64,000 bases of DNA from Brachynemurus nebulosus (Eukaryota; Arthropoda; Insecta; Neuroptera; Myrmeleontidae). The notes below the pieces were generated by a model. The model saw only the letters and a list, made by a program, of their open reading frames with translations, did not search any database and had not been told where the DNA came from. Where the stretch lies: positions 16,074,305-16,138,304 of the forward strand of contig JAPWDM010000006.1 of the NCBI GenBank assembly GCA_035578155.1. The letters run 5' to 3'. Shown here in pieces: positions 32,561 through 42,639 of the stretch. The first letter of the stretch is position 1. Each line of letters opens with the position of its first letter. The position numbers and the translations under genes are program-made.

Positions 32561-32733
32561 TTCAATTACATTTCGCTTGTAGACATTCAATACCGAAGAT
32601 GAACGGAAAAATTCGACTTCCGTGATGGGGCCCCGCTGCTCACGGCGTTTTTTGTAAGTATAGTCCATCTACGAATTGAAATCTATTCTAGAAATCTATT
32701 TCAGAAGCATAGATAGAATTATGGAACAAGTAT

Positions 32734-33175
32734 AAAATAGTCCTGTCGCAGCGTCCTGCACAACATAGCAAATTTTCGGACGAAAATCCTCTTACACAAA
32801 TTAATAGTTCATAAACGTATTTTATGTGGTGGTGTTTCTACTCGTTGTCATGGTGTAAAAAAAATCTCGAGAAACTGTTGAATTTTGCCAAATAACTCAT
32901 TTTTGTCAAAATGCCTGAAATATTCAGTTTCTGACATCGAACGTGTCTGGCTGAAGAATTCATCCAAAGGTTTTTGGGACTTCCAATGTTTTCAACAAAT
33001 TTCGTAAAAATAGGATGTTCGTTCGAGAGTTATCGTACGGATGTATAAGTATGTGAATGTTATTTTTGGATTCTAGGTACCTCAAAACAAATTTTTATCA
33101 CAGTCCCGAACTCAAATCTTACCACGACAGTGACTGTAATAGCTGAATTTTCCGTTTCGAAATTCGCTAAAAAAA
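32734..33175 (-). mobile_element. Helentron-like repeat h, near complete, no microsatellite
   Basis: Inverted copy running from CCTGTCGCAGCGTCCTGCAC (hairpin with intact GCAG/CTGC stem but a changed loop) to AATTCGCTAAAAA. At the core it has GTACGGATGTATAAGTATG instead of a TA run. Confidence 0.65.
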
Positions 33176-33502
33176 AGATAGCCGTTTCAGTCGCTATATT
33201 TATATGTAAGTACTGTTAGTACTACGGGCAATGCGACACTTCATTGTAATTGATGAATTTGAAAACAAAAATAAAGATAACATGATATTACGAGGCATAA
33301 AAATAAAAGCGATAGACAATTGAGCATTCCATTTTTTTACGTTATTTACAGTAGATTTAAAATACAATTATTAAAACATGATAGTCGATGAACACTTTGT
33401 CAGAATGTGGGAGAAAAACTAGTAGTCACCTAGTTTTGATGAAACTACTTTTGTATAGGTTTAAGGTGATCAGGAGCATTATCAAATAAGAATCGTACTG
33501 CC
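33176..33502. other. AT-rich spacer, nothing recognised
   Basis: No notable repeats or frames. Confidence 0.35.
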
Positions 33503-33506
33503 TTAA

Positions 33507-34402
33507 GGGGAGGTTTACTCGAGAGTCCCTAAAAATTATGTATTTTTCTAGAATTTTTTTCTCCAGAACGGAAGTAAATATCAATTTCAAATTTTGTGCA
33601 CATAATATTTATTAAGTCTTAAACTACATAAAAAAAATTTTTCAAGGAAAAATATAAAAAAGTGTCGATTTTATCGATAGTGCAGTGTGACGATCCGAAA
33701 ATCCAATGCCTTGTTGGTGGACATCCTAGCGCCGGTAATAAACCACCGAAATCCAAAAACAAAAAAGATTTATAAAATATATGAAGAGTACCGGCACCTC
33801 TACCTATAATATCAATAAATTGCTGAAAGAAAAAAAAAGTGGCGGATGTTTGAACTTTTGATTACGATTTTTGTTTTATTTTTCGTTCTTTAAAGTAAGC
33901 TTAAAAATAAAAAACATATTGAAAGTGTATCGAACTTAGGTAGAGGTGCCGAAGAATTGAATTATCTTTAAAATAAAAAATTTAAAAAAAGGATCCATCG
34001 AATAGTTTTTGAATTATCGTGTCCGCCAGTTCCAAAAATGTAGTTCCGAGATATTATAAAATATATATAAAGAAACGTATTTTCAAAATTTTATATTTAA
34101 TACTCATTATTGCGTGAACTACGTTTGAATTTTTGAATTTATAGAAAGCTGGATTCGGTTAATGTGCAAGAATCTTGTTTTTAAATTATTTTCAGTAAAA
34201 TCACTTTGGGAACATATTCTACACATAATTTGCTATCAATTTCGGCAAAAAAAATCGATTTTTTTTTATCAAATCTCAAGTAAACCTTCCTTTAAATTAC
34301 TTTCAGCAAAATCACTTTGGGAACATATTCTACACATAATTAGCTACCAATTTCTGCAAAAAAAAATCTTTTTTTTTTAACGACTCTCAAGTAAACCTCC
34401 CC
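33507..34402 (+). mobile_element. TTAA-flanked MITE family J, copy 1 (896 bp)
   Basis: TTAA at 33503-33506 and 34403-34406. TIRs GGGGAGGTTTACTCGAGAGT and GGGGAGGTTTACTTGAGAGT. Its near-identical relative at 49889-50780 has the same target. The right ~110 bp, including the TIR, is tandemly duplicated (CTCAAGTAAACCTTCC at about 34277 and again at 34386), which produces a repeat-containing spurious frame. Kolobok/T2-like or piggyBac-like. Confidence 0.8.
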
Positions 34403-34406
34403 TTAA

Positions 34407-34517
34407 GTACAATATGTGTATATGTGCGTATAGGGTAGTGGATTTATTGCAAATATTTTATTACTTAAAATGGGTATTTTATTTATATTTTTCAGAAACA
34501 TTTTCACAATTTTCGTA

Positions 34518-34548
<31 letters not shown>

Positions 34549-34964
34549 AAGCACTGATATTTATTTAAAAGTGTTGTCTTTTTCGATTGCTCCTCCCTTT
34601 TTTGAGGTGTTTTCAACAGATTTAGACGACGGTTTTAACCGTCGTTTTAGGACGATGTGTACCTACATATTATATGGTCTATTAAGACAGAGGTAGAGGT
34701 TAGATTGAAGATTTGTGTTTAATTTAAAATATCTCTTAACGTAGTATGTGGGATGATTTGATAACATTTGTGGGGGTATTTATAAAATGGTTAATTTTAA
34801 CCCAACGATACTTGGTATTGTTTCAAGGTAATAATTTTTTAGGTGTTGTTATAAAGTATTATACAAACAGGACCGACCAGAAAATGGGGCCCCGTGCAAA
34901 GTTAATTTGCGGGATTTTATAACAATTTCTTGTATTTCCAAATGAATAGTTGCTCTTGTTTTTT
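34407..34964. other. AT-rich sequence with T-run and short dyad
   Basis: T-run at about 34520-34543. A 20-bp dyad ACGACGGTTTTAACCGTCGT is at 34628-34647. No gene. Confidence 0.4.
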
Positions 34965-34967
34965 ATA

Positions 34968-35508
34968 CACCAATACCTCGCTTTGCGTCGTTTCGGTTTG
35001 CGTTTTTTCGAAGTTGCGTCGCTGTTGAATTAGTACTAACTTTCACTATGCATTGTTAGATTTTCGAAGTTGCGTTGTTTTGCGTTCGAGTCTTTAATTT
35101 TTTTTTCGAAATTTTTTGGACAAACGCAAACATTGGACCAATTTTTTGTGAAAGAAAGCCGACTTACGACAACAGCCATTATATGAACTCATCAGACAGT
35201 GATTAATTTATACTTTGTTTTTACAAATTTATTGATTATTTTATTTTGTTTTAGTTGAATTTGTTTTTTTTTTTGTTTTTTGTATTTGGTATGTATGTAA
35301 TAAAATTTTATATTATTTTTGTTTTTTAAATGTTTACTTTGTTCAGTTTTCTTTTTAAAAAGTAGTATTTTCGTAACCTTGAAACCTATCTTCGATCTTT
35401 ACATGGTTTGCTATAGAAAATCATAATTCACTTTGCGTCGTTTCAATTTGCGTCGTGTTTTTTTAGAACGTAACCTCGACGCAAAATGAGATATGTATTA
35501 TTGAATTA
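34968..35508. mobile_element. Possible pogo/Tigger-like MITE
   Basis: Left ATACCTCGCTTTGCGTCGTT and right, inverted, ATATCTCATTTTGCGTCGAG are imperfect inverted termini similar to pogo/Tigger-type ends. The internal TTTGCGTYG word is repeated near both ends. An AATAAA is at about 35301. Exact ends and the TA duplication are uncertain; no transposase recognised. Confidence 0.45.
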
Positions 35509-35652
35509 TAATTGTAATGAAAAAACGCATATTCATATGTGATTCTTATTTAGTTTTCGTATTACTTTGGGAATAGAACCGCTGTAACTTTACTACTTTT
35601 GGTATAAAACTGCTGTGACTTGCAAAGAATAATAATTTTTGTGTAATGCATG

Positions 35653-36090
35653 CACATGCTCAAAACGGTGTTTTTATTTTCCCGTGGGAATGAGGAATTT
35701 TCCCGGAATAAAAAGTATATTAAATGTTGACCCAAGTAATAGGTTATCACCGCACCAAATTTCATCAAAATCCGTCCAATAGTTTTTGCGTAAGACGTGC
35801 ACATGCACAAAATGGTTTTTCTATTTTCCCGTGGGAATGAGGCATTTTCCCGGAGTAAAAAGTATCTTAAATATTGCCCTAGGTAATAAGTTATCACCAC
35901 ACCAAATTTTATTAAAATCCGTCCAATAATTTTTGCCTAATTTGTGCACATGCTCAAAATGGTTTATCCATTTTCCCGTGGGAATGAGAAATTTTCCAGG
36001 AGTAAAAAGTATTTTAGATGTTGACCCAGGTAATAAGTTATCATCACACCAAATTTCATTAAAATCCGTCCAATAATTTTTGGTATCTAC
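35653..36090 (-). repeat. 147-bp tandem repeat, three units, RTE-tail-like
   Basis: Units start at 35653, 35800 and 35947 (CACATGCTCAAAA-like), each with TTTCCCGTGGGAATGAGG, CCCGGAGTAAAAAGTAT and ACCAAATTTCATCAAAATCC. Related units are at 53290-53510. Such text is typical of the 3' regions of insect RTE-like or associated elements. A 112-codon minus-strand frame here only reflects the repeat. Confidence 0.7.
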
Positions 36091-36465
36091 ATCGATAACT
36101 ATTTACAGTACCAGTACAATTTTCAAAAAATATTCCATGTACAGAAATGGTCTCGTTACAATTTTATTATATGTATATAGATTAATTAATAAAGAAATTT
36201 ATTCGAGGTAGTCGTAATTTGTTATCAGGTAAATCAATACATAAGTATGATTTTGTTTATAAGTTTGTACAGCTATTTTCCTTCCACATCAATTCAACAA
36301 GTTAATAATTATCTAGTTTAATAAAAAAACAACTAGCTCCGAGAAAACGAAATAATACGATGTAGCAGCTGACGATAGTTTTTATGCATTTTTAATTATG
36401 AAAGTTTCACTATTTACTAATTAGTGCAAAACGTACTAATTGTAAAGTGTTAAATATTTTAACTT
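36091..36465. other. AT-rich spacer
   Basis: Nothing identified. Confidence 0.35.
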
Positions 36466-36467
36466 TA

Positions 36468-36595
36468 GGGTAAAAGCCTCTATTCCCGAACGCGTTCAAT
36501 TCTCGAACAGTTGTGATATTTTATAAATTAATGAAGTTATTTTTGAAGAAAAACCGATAAATATTAAAACTGTTCAAGTATAGGGGCTTTTACGT
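36468..36595. mobile_element. Small TA-MITE, family R, copy 1 (128 bp)
   Basis: TA at 36466-36467 and 36596-36597. Termini GGGTAAAAGCCTCTATTCCC and, inverted, ACGTAAAAGCCCCTATACTT. A 575-bp relative with matching ends is at 53661-54235. Confidence 0.65.
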
Positions 36596-36638
36596 TAATG
36601 TGTATCAAATTTTAAAATATTCTCAGTAGGATAATTAG

Positions 36639-36961
36639 GCTGTCTACACAATCAGGCTTAATACACAATCAATGAAATAAGGAATAAGAAGTATGCGATC
36701 TAGTGACGTTGAATGAAACTTTAACTTAACTGCTCATAGGTATATGTATTTAGGTATTTTTTTACATCAAAATTCATGAAAAAGTAACGTTCATGATTAC
36801 TTATGAACTCCTTATTTCTTATGATATTTCTTATGATACTCCTTATTTCTTATTTCTTATTCCTTATTTCTTATTTCATTAAAGTTCCATTCAACGTCAC
36901 TAGATGGCATACTTCTTATTCCTTATTTCTTATTCCTTATTTCATTGATTGTGTAGACAGC
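36639..36961. mobile_element. Palindromic MITE (323 bp), PIF/Harbinger-like or other
   Basis: Arms start GCTGTCTACACAATCA and run ~90 bp (with ACGTTGAATG and ATGAAATAAGGAATAAGAAG). ATTAG flanks both sides (36634-36638, 36962-36966); a 3-bp TTA duplication of PIF/Harbinger type is an alternative reading. The right arm has an expanded (TTCTTATT)n-like tract. Confidence 0.65.
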
Positions 36962-36966
36962 ATTAG

Positions 36967-37726
36967 TTTTTGAGTGTATTCTTTAAATAAAAGAAACAAA
37001 TAAAGCTCACATTCTCTTTGTAATATTAGCAGACAAGTAAGGATTCAAGACCTTGAAAATTTTCCATGTAAAGATCCTTATTTAGATTATTTTACCGTGA
37101 AAAAATAATTCATTACATTTTTGTAAGAAACATAAATGTGATACAGAAACATAAATGTTTATTGTAAGATTGTTTTTATTTCATTTCGTTATCATAATAA
37201 TATAAAAAACAAAATCGTTTTCCTTATTGCGTCTTTATATGTATAGTTTAATACAAAACTTTTTTTTTAATAGCAAAAGAAAAACGTTCTCAAACAAACG
37301 CTTTGTTTTGGATTTTAATTTCTGGTTTTAAAACAAATTTAATCATTTATCTGTCTACAATTACACGAAAAAAAATGGAATACTTTCAGCAGAATATATG
37401 AAAATTAAAATTCTTGTTCTTTTTAATTAAAATATCAAACATTTTATTATGGACAGAATATTTTTATTTTTATTTTTACAGATTCGTACGAGCACATGTA
37501 CACGTTCGTCTTGAAAGACCGTAATAAAGTTTATTGCAACTGGAAACTAGCTGATAAAGTTACGGTTTTGTCCGAGAATTTTTTTTATGATATACATTTC
37601 TGTCCGGTCAGATGTTTAGGTGTACCTAATTAATTAAAACTTGTGCATGTGTAGATATTATATATGCACGCATATTTAATATAATTGACCCAAAAGTTAT
37701 ATGTGATGTAACTTATTTTTAGTATT
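36967..37726. other. AT-rich spacer, nothing recognised
   Basis: No repeat shared with the window, no coding frame. Confidence 0.35.
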
Positions 37727-37790
37727 TAGAGCTAAACCTTTCTTTATGCGGTGGATAGGGACCGCATAAAAAAGATTGAACCGAAAAATA

Positions 37791-38513
37791 CACAGAGAGA
37801 AAATTCATATAAAAATTACTGTGCTCAGCACTACAATCGACGTAAAATTTGTAAAATAGCACAGTAAAAAGTTCCATTGCCGACAGTTTAATTGTTTTTC
37901 TTACAAAAATTACCATGCTGTCTTAAAATAGAAGAAAAGTAGAAAAGCATAAAAGAAGCTAATAGTAGAAAGAAAGAAAGAGAAGGTATCAACGCTGTCA
38001 CATAGTGAGGCAAGCTGCAGAAAGTATCAACACAATCATATATGAAGGTCACATAGCAGGACTGTTGGTGTTGCAAGTAGCTGGTTAGCTGGTGTGGTGT
38101 AGTGTGATGTCGAAGCAGTGTTCATTAGAATGTCTTGACGGATGGTCATCGTTTAATTCATCATTTTGTTACTCCAGTATCTTCAGTATTAGAATATATT
38201 GTTGCCAATCATTTTTGTATGGATCATAAAGAATCGAAGGTCGGAAAAGATCGGGCATCTTCGAAGTTTTTACAGGTACAGCCGAAGCAACATAAGGTTG
38301 CGGGTCAGATGCGCAAATGAAAGAGTACGACAACAAGAATTAAACTATAACATATATGCATAAGAGTGTGATAGAAGTTGTGTTACCACAATAAAATTTA
38401 CCATGCTATAATATATTTTTTACTTTGGTCGTCGATCGCGCACGCATTAAAAGAGAGCATGGTAATTTTTCTGAAATTTTATCTACAAAAATTATATGAT
38501 TTTTCTCTCCGTG
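37791..38513 (+). mobile_element. TA-MITE family E, inserted in G
   Basis: Ends CACAGAGAGAAAATTCATAT and, inverted, CACGGAGAGAAAAATCATAT; TA at 37789-37790 and 38514-38515. The site is uninterrupted in G copies 1 and 3. A 61-codon frame at 38135-38320 parallels that in the 27713 copy but is not supported as coding. Confidence 0.85.
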
Positions 38514-38912
38514 TATATTCAAAAACTTCATAAATAGCTATAAAAAGTACAGTTAGGACCAGATTGTAAAAAATCTTCTTTTATGCGGTGGATTAGGACC
38601 TCTTAAGTAAGTTTAATAGAAAAAAATACATGACTCATAACGCTCAAAATTTCATGATTCCCTTAGTCCTTAGAAGTTGATTTTTTAAACAAGATAAAGT
38701 ATTAATTTACATATGAGAACATTTTATTTTTATAATATTATAAAAATTTGGGATAAATACATAATAGAAAAACTTAATGATGCAATAACTTACTCGTATA
38801 TTCTTATGCAATGTGTAGATTAAATGCTTAAGAACAGTCAATAAGTTATTTTATCAAAGAAAATTATTATAATTAATGTTTAAATTTCTCACTTTCTTTT
38901 GCTTTTTCTTAA

Positions 38913-39366
38913 CACTATGAGGCCCGAGCACTTTCATAGTAAATTTTTTTCCAGAAGCCGGCAATATTTAAAAAAAAAACTTTATATAAACAAATACATA
39001 AAATAAATTGATTCAATCACTGAATAGATTCAACACAGTTCAGCATATATGTGTGAAACTGTAAACATACGTACGTGATACGTACACACTACGTATACAC
39101 TGACATTCATATCAATTTTATTTAAAAATATAAATTATATTTTTTATGTATTTTTTGTTTATCTAAAAAAATTTTTATACATAGAAACCAAAAGAGTAGT
39201 GTGTGTTGACATGTATTTGTGTGAGTAGGAACACATCCGTGTAATGAATGATGATAAACATCACACACATAATGCGCAACCAACTAATCAATTAATTATT
39301 GGTCACGGTCGGCCTCTGGGGATGTTTTATTTGGTTTCGGATGCCGAAGCCATGGGATTGAAAGTG
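38913..39366. mobile_element. piggyBac-like MITE (454 bp), TTAA target, inserted in G
   Basis: TTAA at 38909-38912 and 39367-39370. Termini CACTATGAGGCCCGAGCAC and, inverted, CACTTTCAATCCCATGGC. TTAA followed by CAC is a common piggyBac-type end. The corresponding place in G copy 3 (about 58030) is uninterrupted. Contains a dyad-rich ACGTACGTGATACGTAC segment. Confidence 0.75.
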
Positions 39367-39506
39367 TTAATATTATACACTTTATTGTGCATTTTTTTTA
39401 AAACCGCATAAAAAATGGTTCAGCTTTAATGCATTTTTTATTCTATTTTAAATTCTGAATCGATTAAAAAAATCAGCCATAAATGTTTTTAGGGATAAGT
39501 TGTTAG

Positions 39507-39678
39507 CAAGGGCGGATCCAGCCAGTTGAAAAGGGGGGGAAACTGCCTCTAATCTCAGGAGGAATTTTGTGGAATTGTGTGTTCTAAATTGTGTATTTAA
39601 CTAAAAAAAGTTACCTACTGTCGGGCAAAGGGGGGGGGGGCTGCAGCCCCCGCAGCCACCTCCCTGGATCCGCCTATG
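39507..39678. mobile_element. hAT-like MITE (172 bp)
   Basis: CAAGGGCGGATCCAG and, inverted, CATAGGCGGATCCAG are hAT-like termini. Flanking 8-mers GTTGTTAG and GTCGCTAG agree at 6 of 8. Contains a G9 run and CTGCAGCCCCCGCAGCC. Confidence 0.6.
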
Positions 39679-39686
39679 GTCGCTAG

Positions 39687-40655
39687 CCTATTATATTTAT
39701 CTCAGATATCCTATATTAGTATAATTTGATTAAAAACTGAGCATTACCAATAAATGAATCGGACGAAAATGTGACCATAAAATATAACTTCTCAAACGAA
39801 AAACCGTTTTATTACTTTATTGCGGGCAATTAAACTGGACGAAACTGTAATCGTCAATTCCAACAATTATTTTTTATGTACAATTTTCATACAATTGTGA
39901 TAATGTGTGAAAATTTTTTTAAAAAAAAGAAAAAGGTCGTACTAGTTCTATTTTATGATACACGTTTAAACAAAACGTATTTTTCTATTCTTTTCAAAAA
40001 AAGTTCCATTATCAACATTACTTTCATATATATTTTTTTCTTCTAATTCCAATGTGATATATGTGATGCAGCGCTTATTCTTCGACAATACAATACGTCA
40101 TATATGTAAAGAAAACTTTTATAAATTTTAACGGAAGACAGAGCGAGCACATGCGAGTGATGCGGGAAGAGTGTGCGTTCAGAGACGAGGATGAACGGAA
40201 GAAAATATCAAACACATACGATAATAATGATTTCATATATTTCTCTTTATATGTATCTCCTGATTAAGAGAATGGAATTTTACATTAAAATAGATTTGAG
40301 TGGGATTATTTGCATTGTGGCCATAAATTAGTTCTCAATTTAAATAACGTATGAAAAGTTTACATGACATAATCTGTGTTATTTTAAAACATAATATCAC
40401 TACATATCATTCATCCAACCGAATAATTTTAAGGGGTAATATAAAAGCTTTCACTTTCATTGGAAATATAATGCCTCGTTTACACCGAAACGTTTGGTAG
40501 TAAGTATGGTAAGTACTAGCAAGGGGACAGTACAGCTCTGGGGGTCACCAATTTAGCTGAAATTTTTTTTTTGTGATAGATCTATTCAGAAAAATCTGTA
40601 AAAAAATATTTAAAACTTTTAATGCAGCTAGTGTACTTAATAAGCTTAAAAATGA
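39687..40655. other. AT-rich sequence, no gene recognised
   Basis: A less AT-rich stretch at about 40130-40200 (AGCGAGCACATGCGAGTGAT) has no identified function. A dyad ACCGAAACGTTTGGT is at about 40484. Confidence 0.35.
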
Positions 40656-40800
40656 TTGTTGTACGTAAGATGCGAAGTAGGTTGAAGGTAAGGTTCTTGC
40701 CTCACAATAGAATGGTCCTATGTTCGCAACCGACTCTGTTCAACAAAACTTTTTCTGTGTTAATTTTTTTTTTATCAATAAAAATTTTATTTATTGATAA
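40656..40800 (+). repeat. tRNA-like SINE head, plus copy
   Basis: AGTAGGTTGAAGGTAAGG (box A-like) and ATGTTCGCAACCGA (box B-like) are about 43 nt apart, separated by TTCTTGCCTCACAATAGAAT. The inverted partner is at 41088-41205. Probably the head of a tRNA-derived SINE; no clear tail or target duplication. A 72-codon frame is not coding. Confidence 0.45.
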
Positions 40801-40968
40801 AACATTTTATTTAAAACATGTATTTGTAATAAATCTTTAAATACAAAATCATTATAACTTCAGTTTTTTTAATACTTTTTATTTAAAATTTAATGATATA
40901 TATTTTTACAATCCTTCATAATAAAATCATATTTTTATTGGAAAAAACTTTTAATGTTTTATAAATAA

Positions 40969-41091
40969 ATAAGATTTTTGTTGTAAATAATAAACAAATA
41001 TTTTACTTTGCAAAATATTTGTTTATTATTTACAAATATGGAATACCATAAAGTAACGCTCAAATCTATTAATATTATAAGATTTTTGTTG
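40969..41091 (+). mobile_element. Family M element, copy 3 (93 bp), 15-bp TSD
   Basis: Exact 15-bp repeat ATAAGATTTTTGTTG at 40969-40983 and 41077-41091. The hairpin is shortened to AAATAATAAACAAATATTTT and its complement; the tail GGAATACCATAAAGTAACGC to ATTAATATT is complete. The inverted partner segment at about 40770-40790 shows the target sequence once (as CAATAAAAATTTTAT). Confidence 0.85.
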
Positions 41092-41205
41092 ATTAAAAAA
41101 AAAAAATACAGAAAAAGTTTTGTTGGACAGACTCGGTTTCGAATATAGGACCATTCTGTTGTGAGGCAAGAACCTTACCTCCAAGCTATTTCGCATCTTA
41201 GTAAA
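41088..41205 (-). repeat. tRNA-like SINE head, minus copy
   Basis: On the minus strand TAGCTTGGAGGTAAGG (good box A) and TATTCGAAACC (box B-like), with the same spacing and flanks as 40656-40800. M copy 3 inserted at the end of this arm. Confidence 0.5.
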
Positions 41206-41813
41206 AAAGTTTTCCATATTTAGCGAACTTTATGAAAGACACTGTATGTATTGTGGGAATATTGAATAATTATTCGTAAAGAAGACAACAGAAGCTGCGC
41301 TGCTCTTGCGTAACTTTCGTGTGTCGTATGCAATTGACAATACTTTTGCTACGTAATATAAACTATTAAATACATAAACCTAATTTTATGTTTGAAATAT
41401 AATCATAATATGATGCTGTGTGAAGTAATCTATTATAAATTAATAAATAATAAAATTTAATAATTTGTAATAATTGATTTAACGTTACATGCATATGGTA
41501 ATTAGTGGCCATTCAATCATCGACAATTATTGTCATGGACTTAATTAATCATTTCACAGCACTGATTAAATTTATAAATATTTGATAATATTATAAACGG
41601 CCATAATGTGTGTCGTCTGATTTCATGATTATCATTAGTTATCTATATTTCGTACATTGGAGCAGGACTTTGAACCGAAACATTTATCAGTTCTCCTTTA
41701 ACATCAGAGAAAGAAAAAAATTTCGGTTTTCGATTTTCACTTTAATTTTTTTTTTTTTTTTGCGAATAGTGAATATAAGTACTAATATAGGTATATATTT
41801 CATGAAAATTTCA
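41206..41813. other. AT-rich spacer, nothing recognised
   Basis: No coding frame with a recognisable domain. Confidence 0.35.
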
Positions 41814-42308
41814 TTTTTACGAATTTCTAGAAAAAGAATTTACCTATTATAGCAGCTGTTATTTGAGTCCCAGAAATTTGTTTTGAGGTCCCTAAAATTC
41901 GCAAATGATAACTCTCGAACAAAATATTGTTCAAGGGAAGTCCCCCTTGCACGAGTTCTTTAGTCAGACACGTTCAATGTCAAACAAGCTTTTTTTGGAC
42001 ATTGTTTCTCAAAAACATGAGTTTTTAGACAAAATTTTCTATAATTCAAAAATTTTCCCCTTCAAAGAGAGCGAAATAATTACATTAGTTTTTGAACTAT
42101 TGTTCTAAGTAAACTGATTTTTGAGAAAGATAATGAACGAATTTTTTGTTTAAAAAAGTTTTTTTGAAATTTTTATTAACTCATCGTAAAAAACGGAACT
42201 ATCACATGAAACAGTTTTTTGAACTATATATAATTTTCATGTAAACTGGAATAAAAACTGGGAAATTCACTATGTTATGTCAGAATCTGCGACAGAGATG
42301 TGTTTAAA
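41814..42308 (+). mobile_element. Helentron-like repeat h, degenerate
   Basis: From ACGAATTTCTAG through GAGGTCCCTAAAATTCGCAA, GATAACTCTCGAACAAAAT and GTCAGACACGTTCAATGTC to GGGAAATTCACTATGTTATG and GCGACAGAGATG. Immediately followed by M copy 4. Confidence 0.55.
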
Positions 42309-42492
42309 ATGATATACCAGTAAATAATAAACAAATACTTTACTTTACAAAATACCACTTTTATTTTTCAAACAATATTGTCACAGTTTCAAAAATAAAA
42401 GTGGTATTTTGCAATGTAAAGTATTTGTTTATTATTTACAAATATGGAATACCATAAAGTAACGCTCAAATCTATTAATATGATATACCAGT
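42309..42492 (+). mobile_element. Family M element, copy 4 (complete), 13-bp TSD
   Basis: Exact 13-bp repeat ATGATATACCAGT at 42309-42321 and 42480-42492. The element has ~55-bp arms (AAATAATAAACAAATACTTT... and complement) meeting at AACAATATTGTCACAG, then a 46-nt tail ending CAAATCTATTAAT. Best-preserved copy with 6018-6201. Confidence 0.88.
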
Positions 42493-42639
42493 GTTTGAAA
42501 AGTTAAAATTTTAATAATAATATCTGAAAAAGTCCTTTCCAAATTTATGCTTAATTTTCTAGTACGTAAGACAAATCGGCTGGAATTAAAAACGATTGAG
42601 GATACATATTTTCTTCTTTTTAATCTTGATGGTTTAAAC

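Larger units (their letters stand above)
31201..32652 (+). mobile_element. Helentron-like element K with (TA)n core, split by a SINE
   Basis: Near the left end is TTTTTAGTCGAATTTTTCC. Near the right end is its inverse GGAAAAATTCGACTTCC, followed by the GC-rich hairpin (32620-32645) and GGCGTTTTTT. In between are a (TA)n microsatellite, interrupted by a SINE, and about three ~164-bp tandem units (32040-32560). A subterminal inverted repeat plus hairpin plus central microsatellite is the layout described for Helentron-associated elements. Non-coding. Confidence 0.55.
37729..39426. mobile_element. TA-flanked element G, copy 2, with two nested insertions
   Basis: Ends GAGCTAAACCTTTCTTTATG and, inverted, AAGCTGAACCATTTTTTATG, with TA at 37727-37728 and 39427-39428. 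The body matches G copies 1 and 3 once E copy 3 (37791-38513) and a TTAA element (38913-39366) are ignored. Confidence 0.75.

Noticed and set aside
35562..35900. 112-codon minus-strand frame
   Set aside because: It simply spans the 147-bp tandem units; repeated peptide blocks mirror the DNA repeat.
35653..36090. Nucleosome-positioning function for the 147-bp period
   Set aside because: Related array units at 53265 are not demonstrably 147 bp, and coincidence is more likely.
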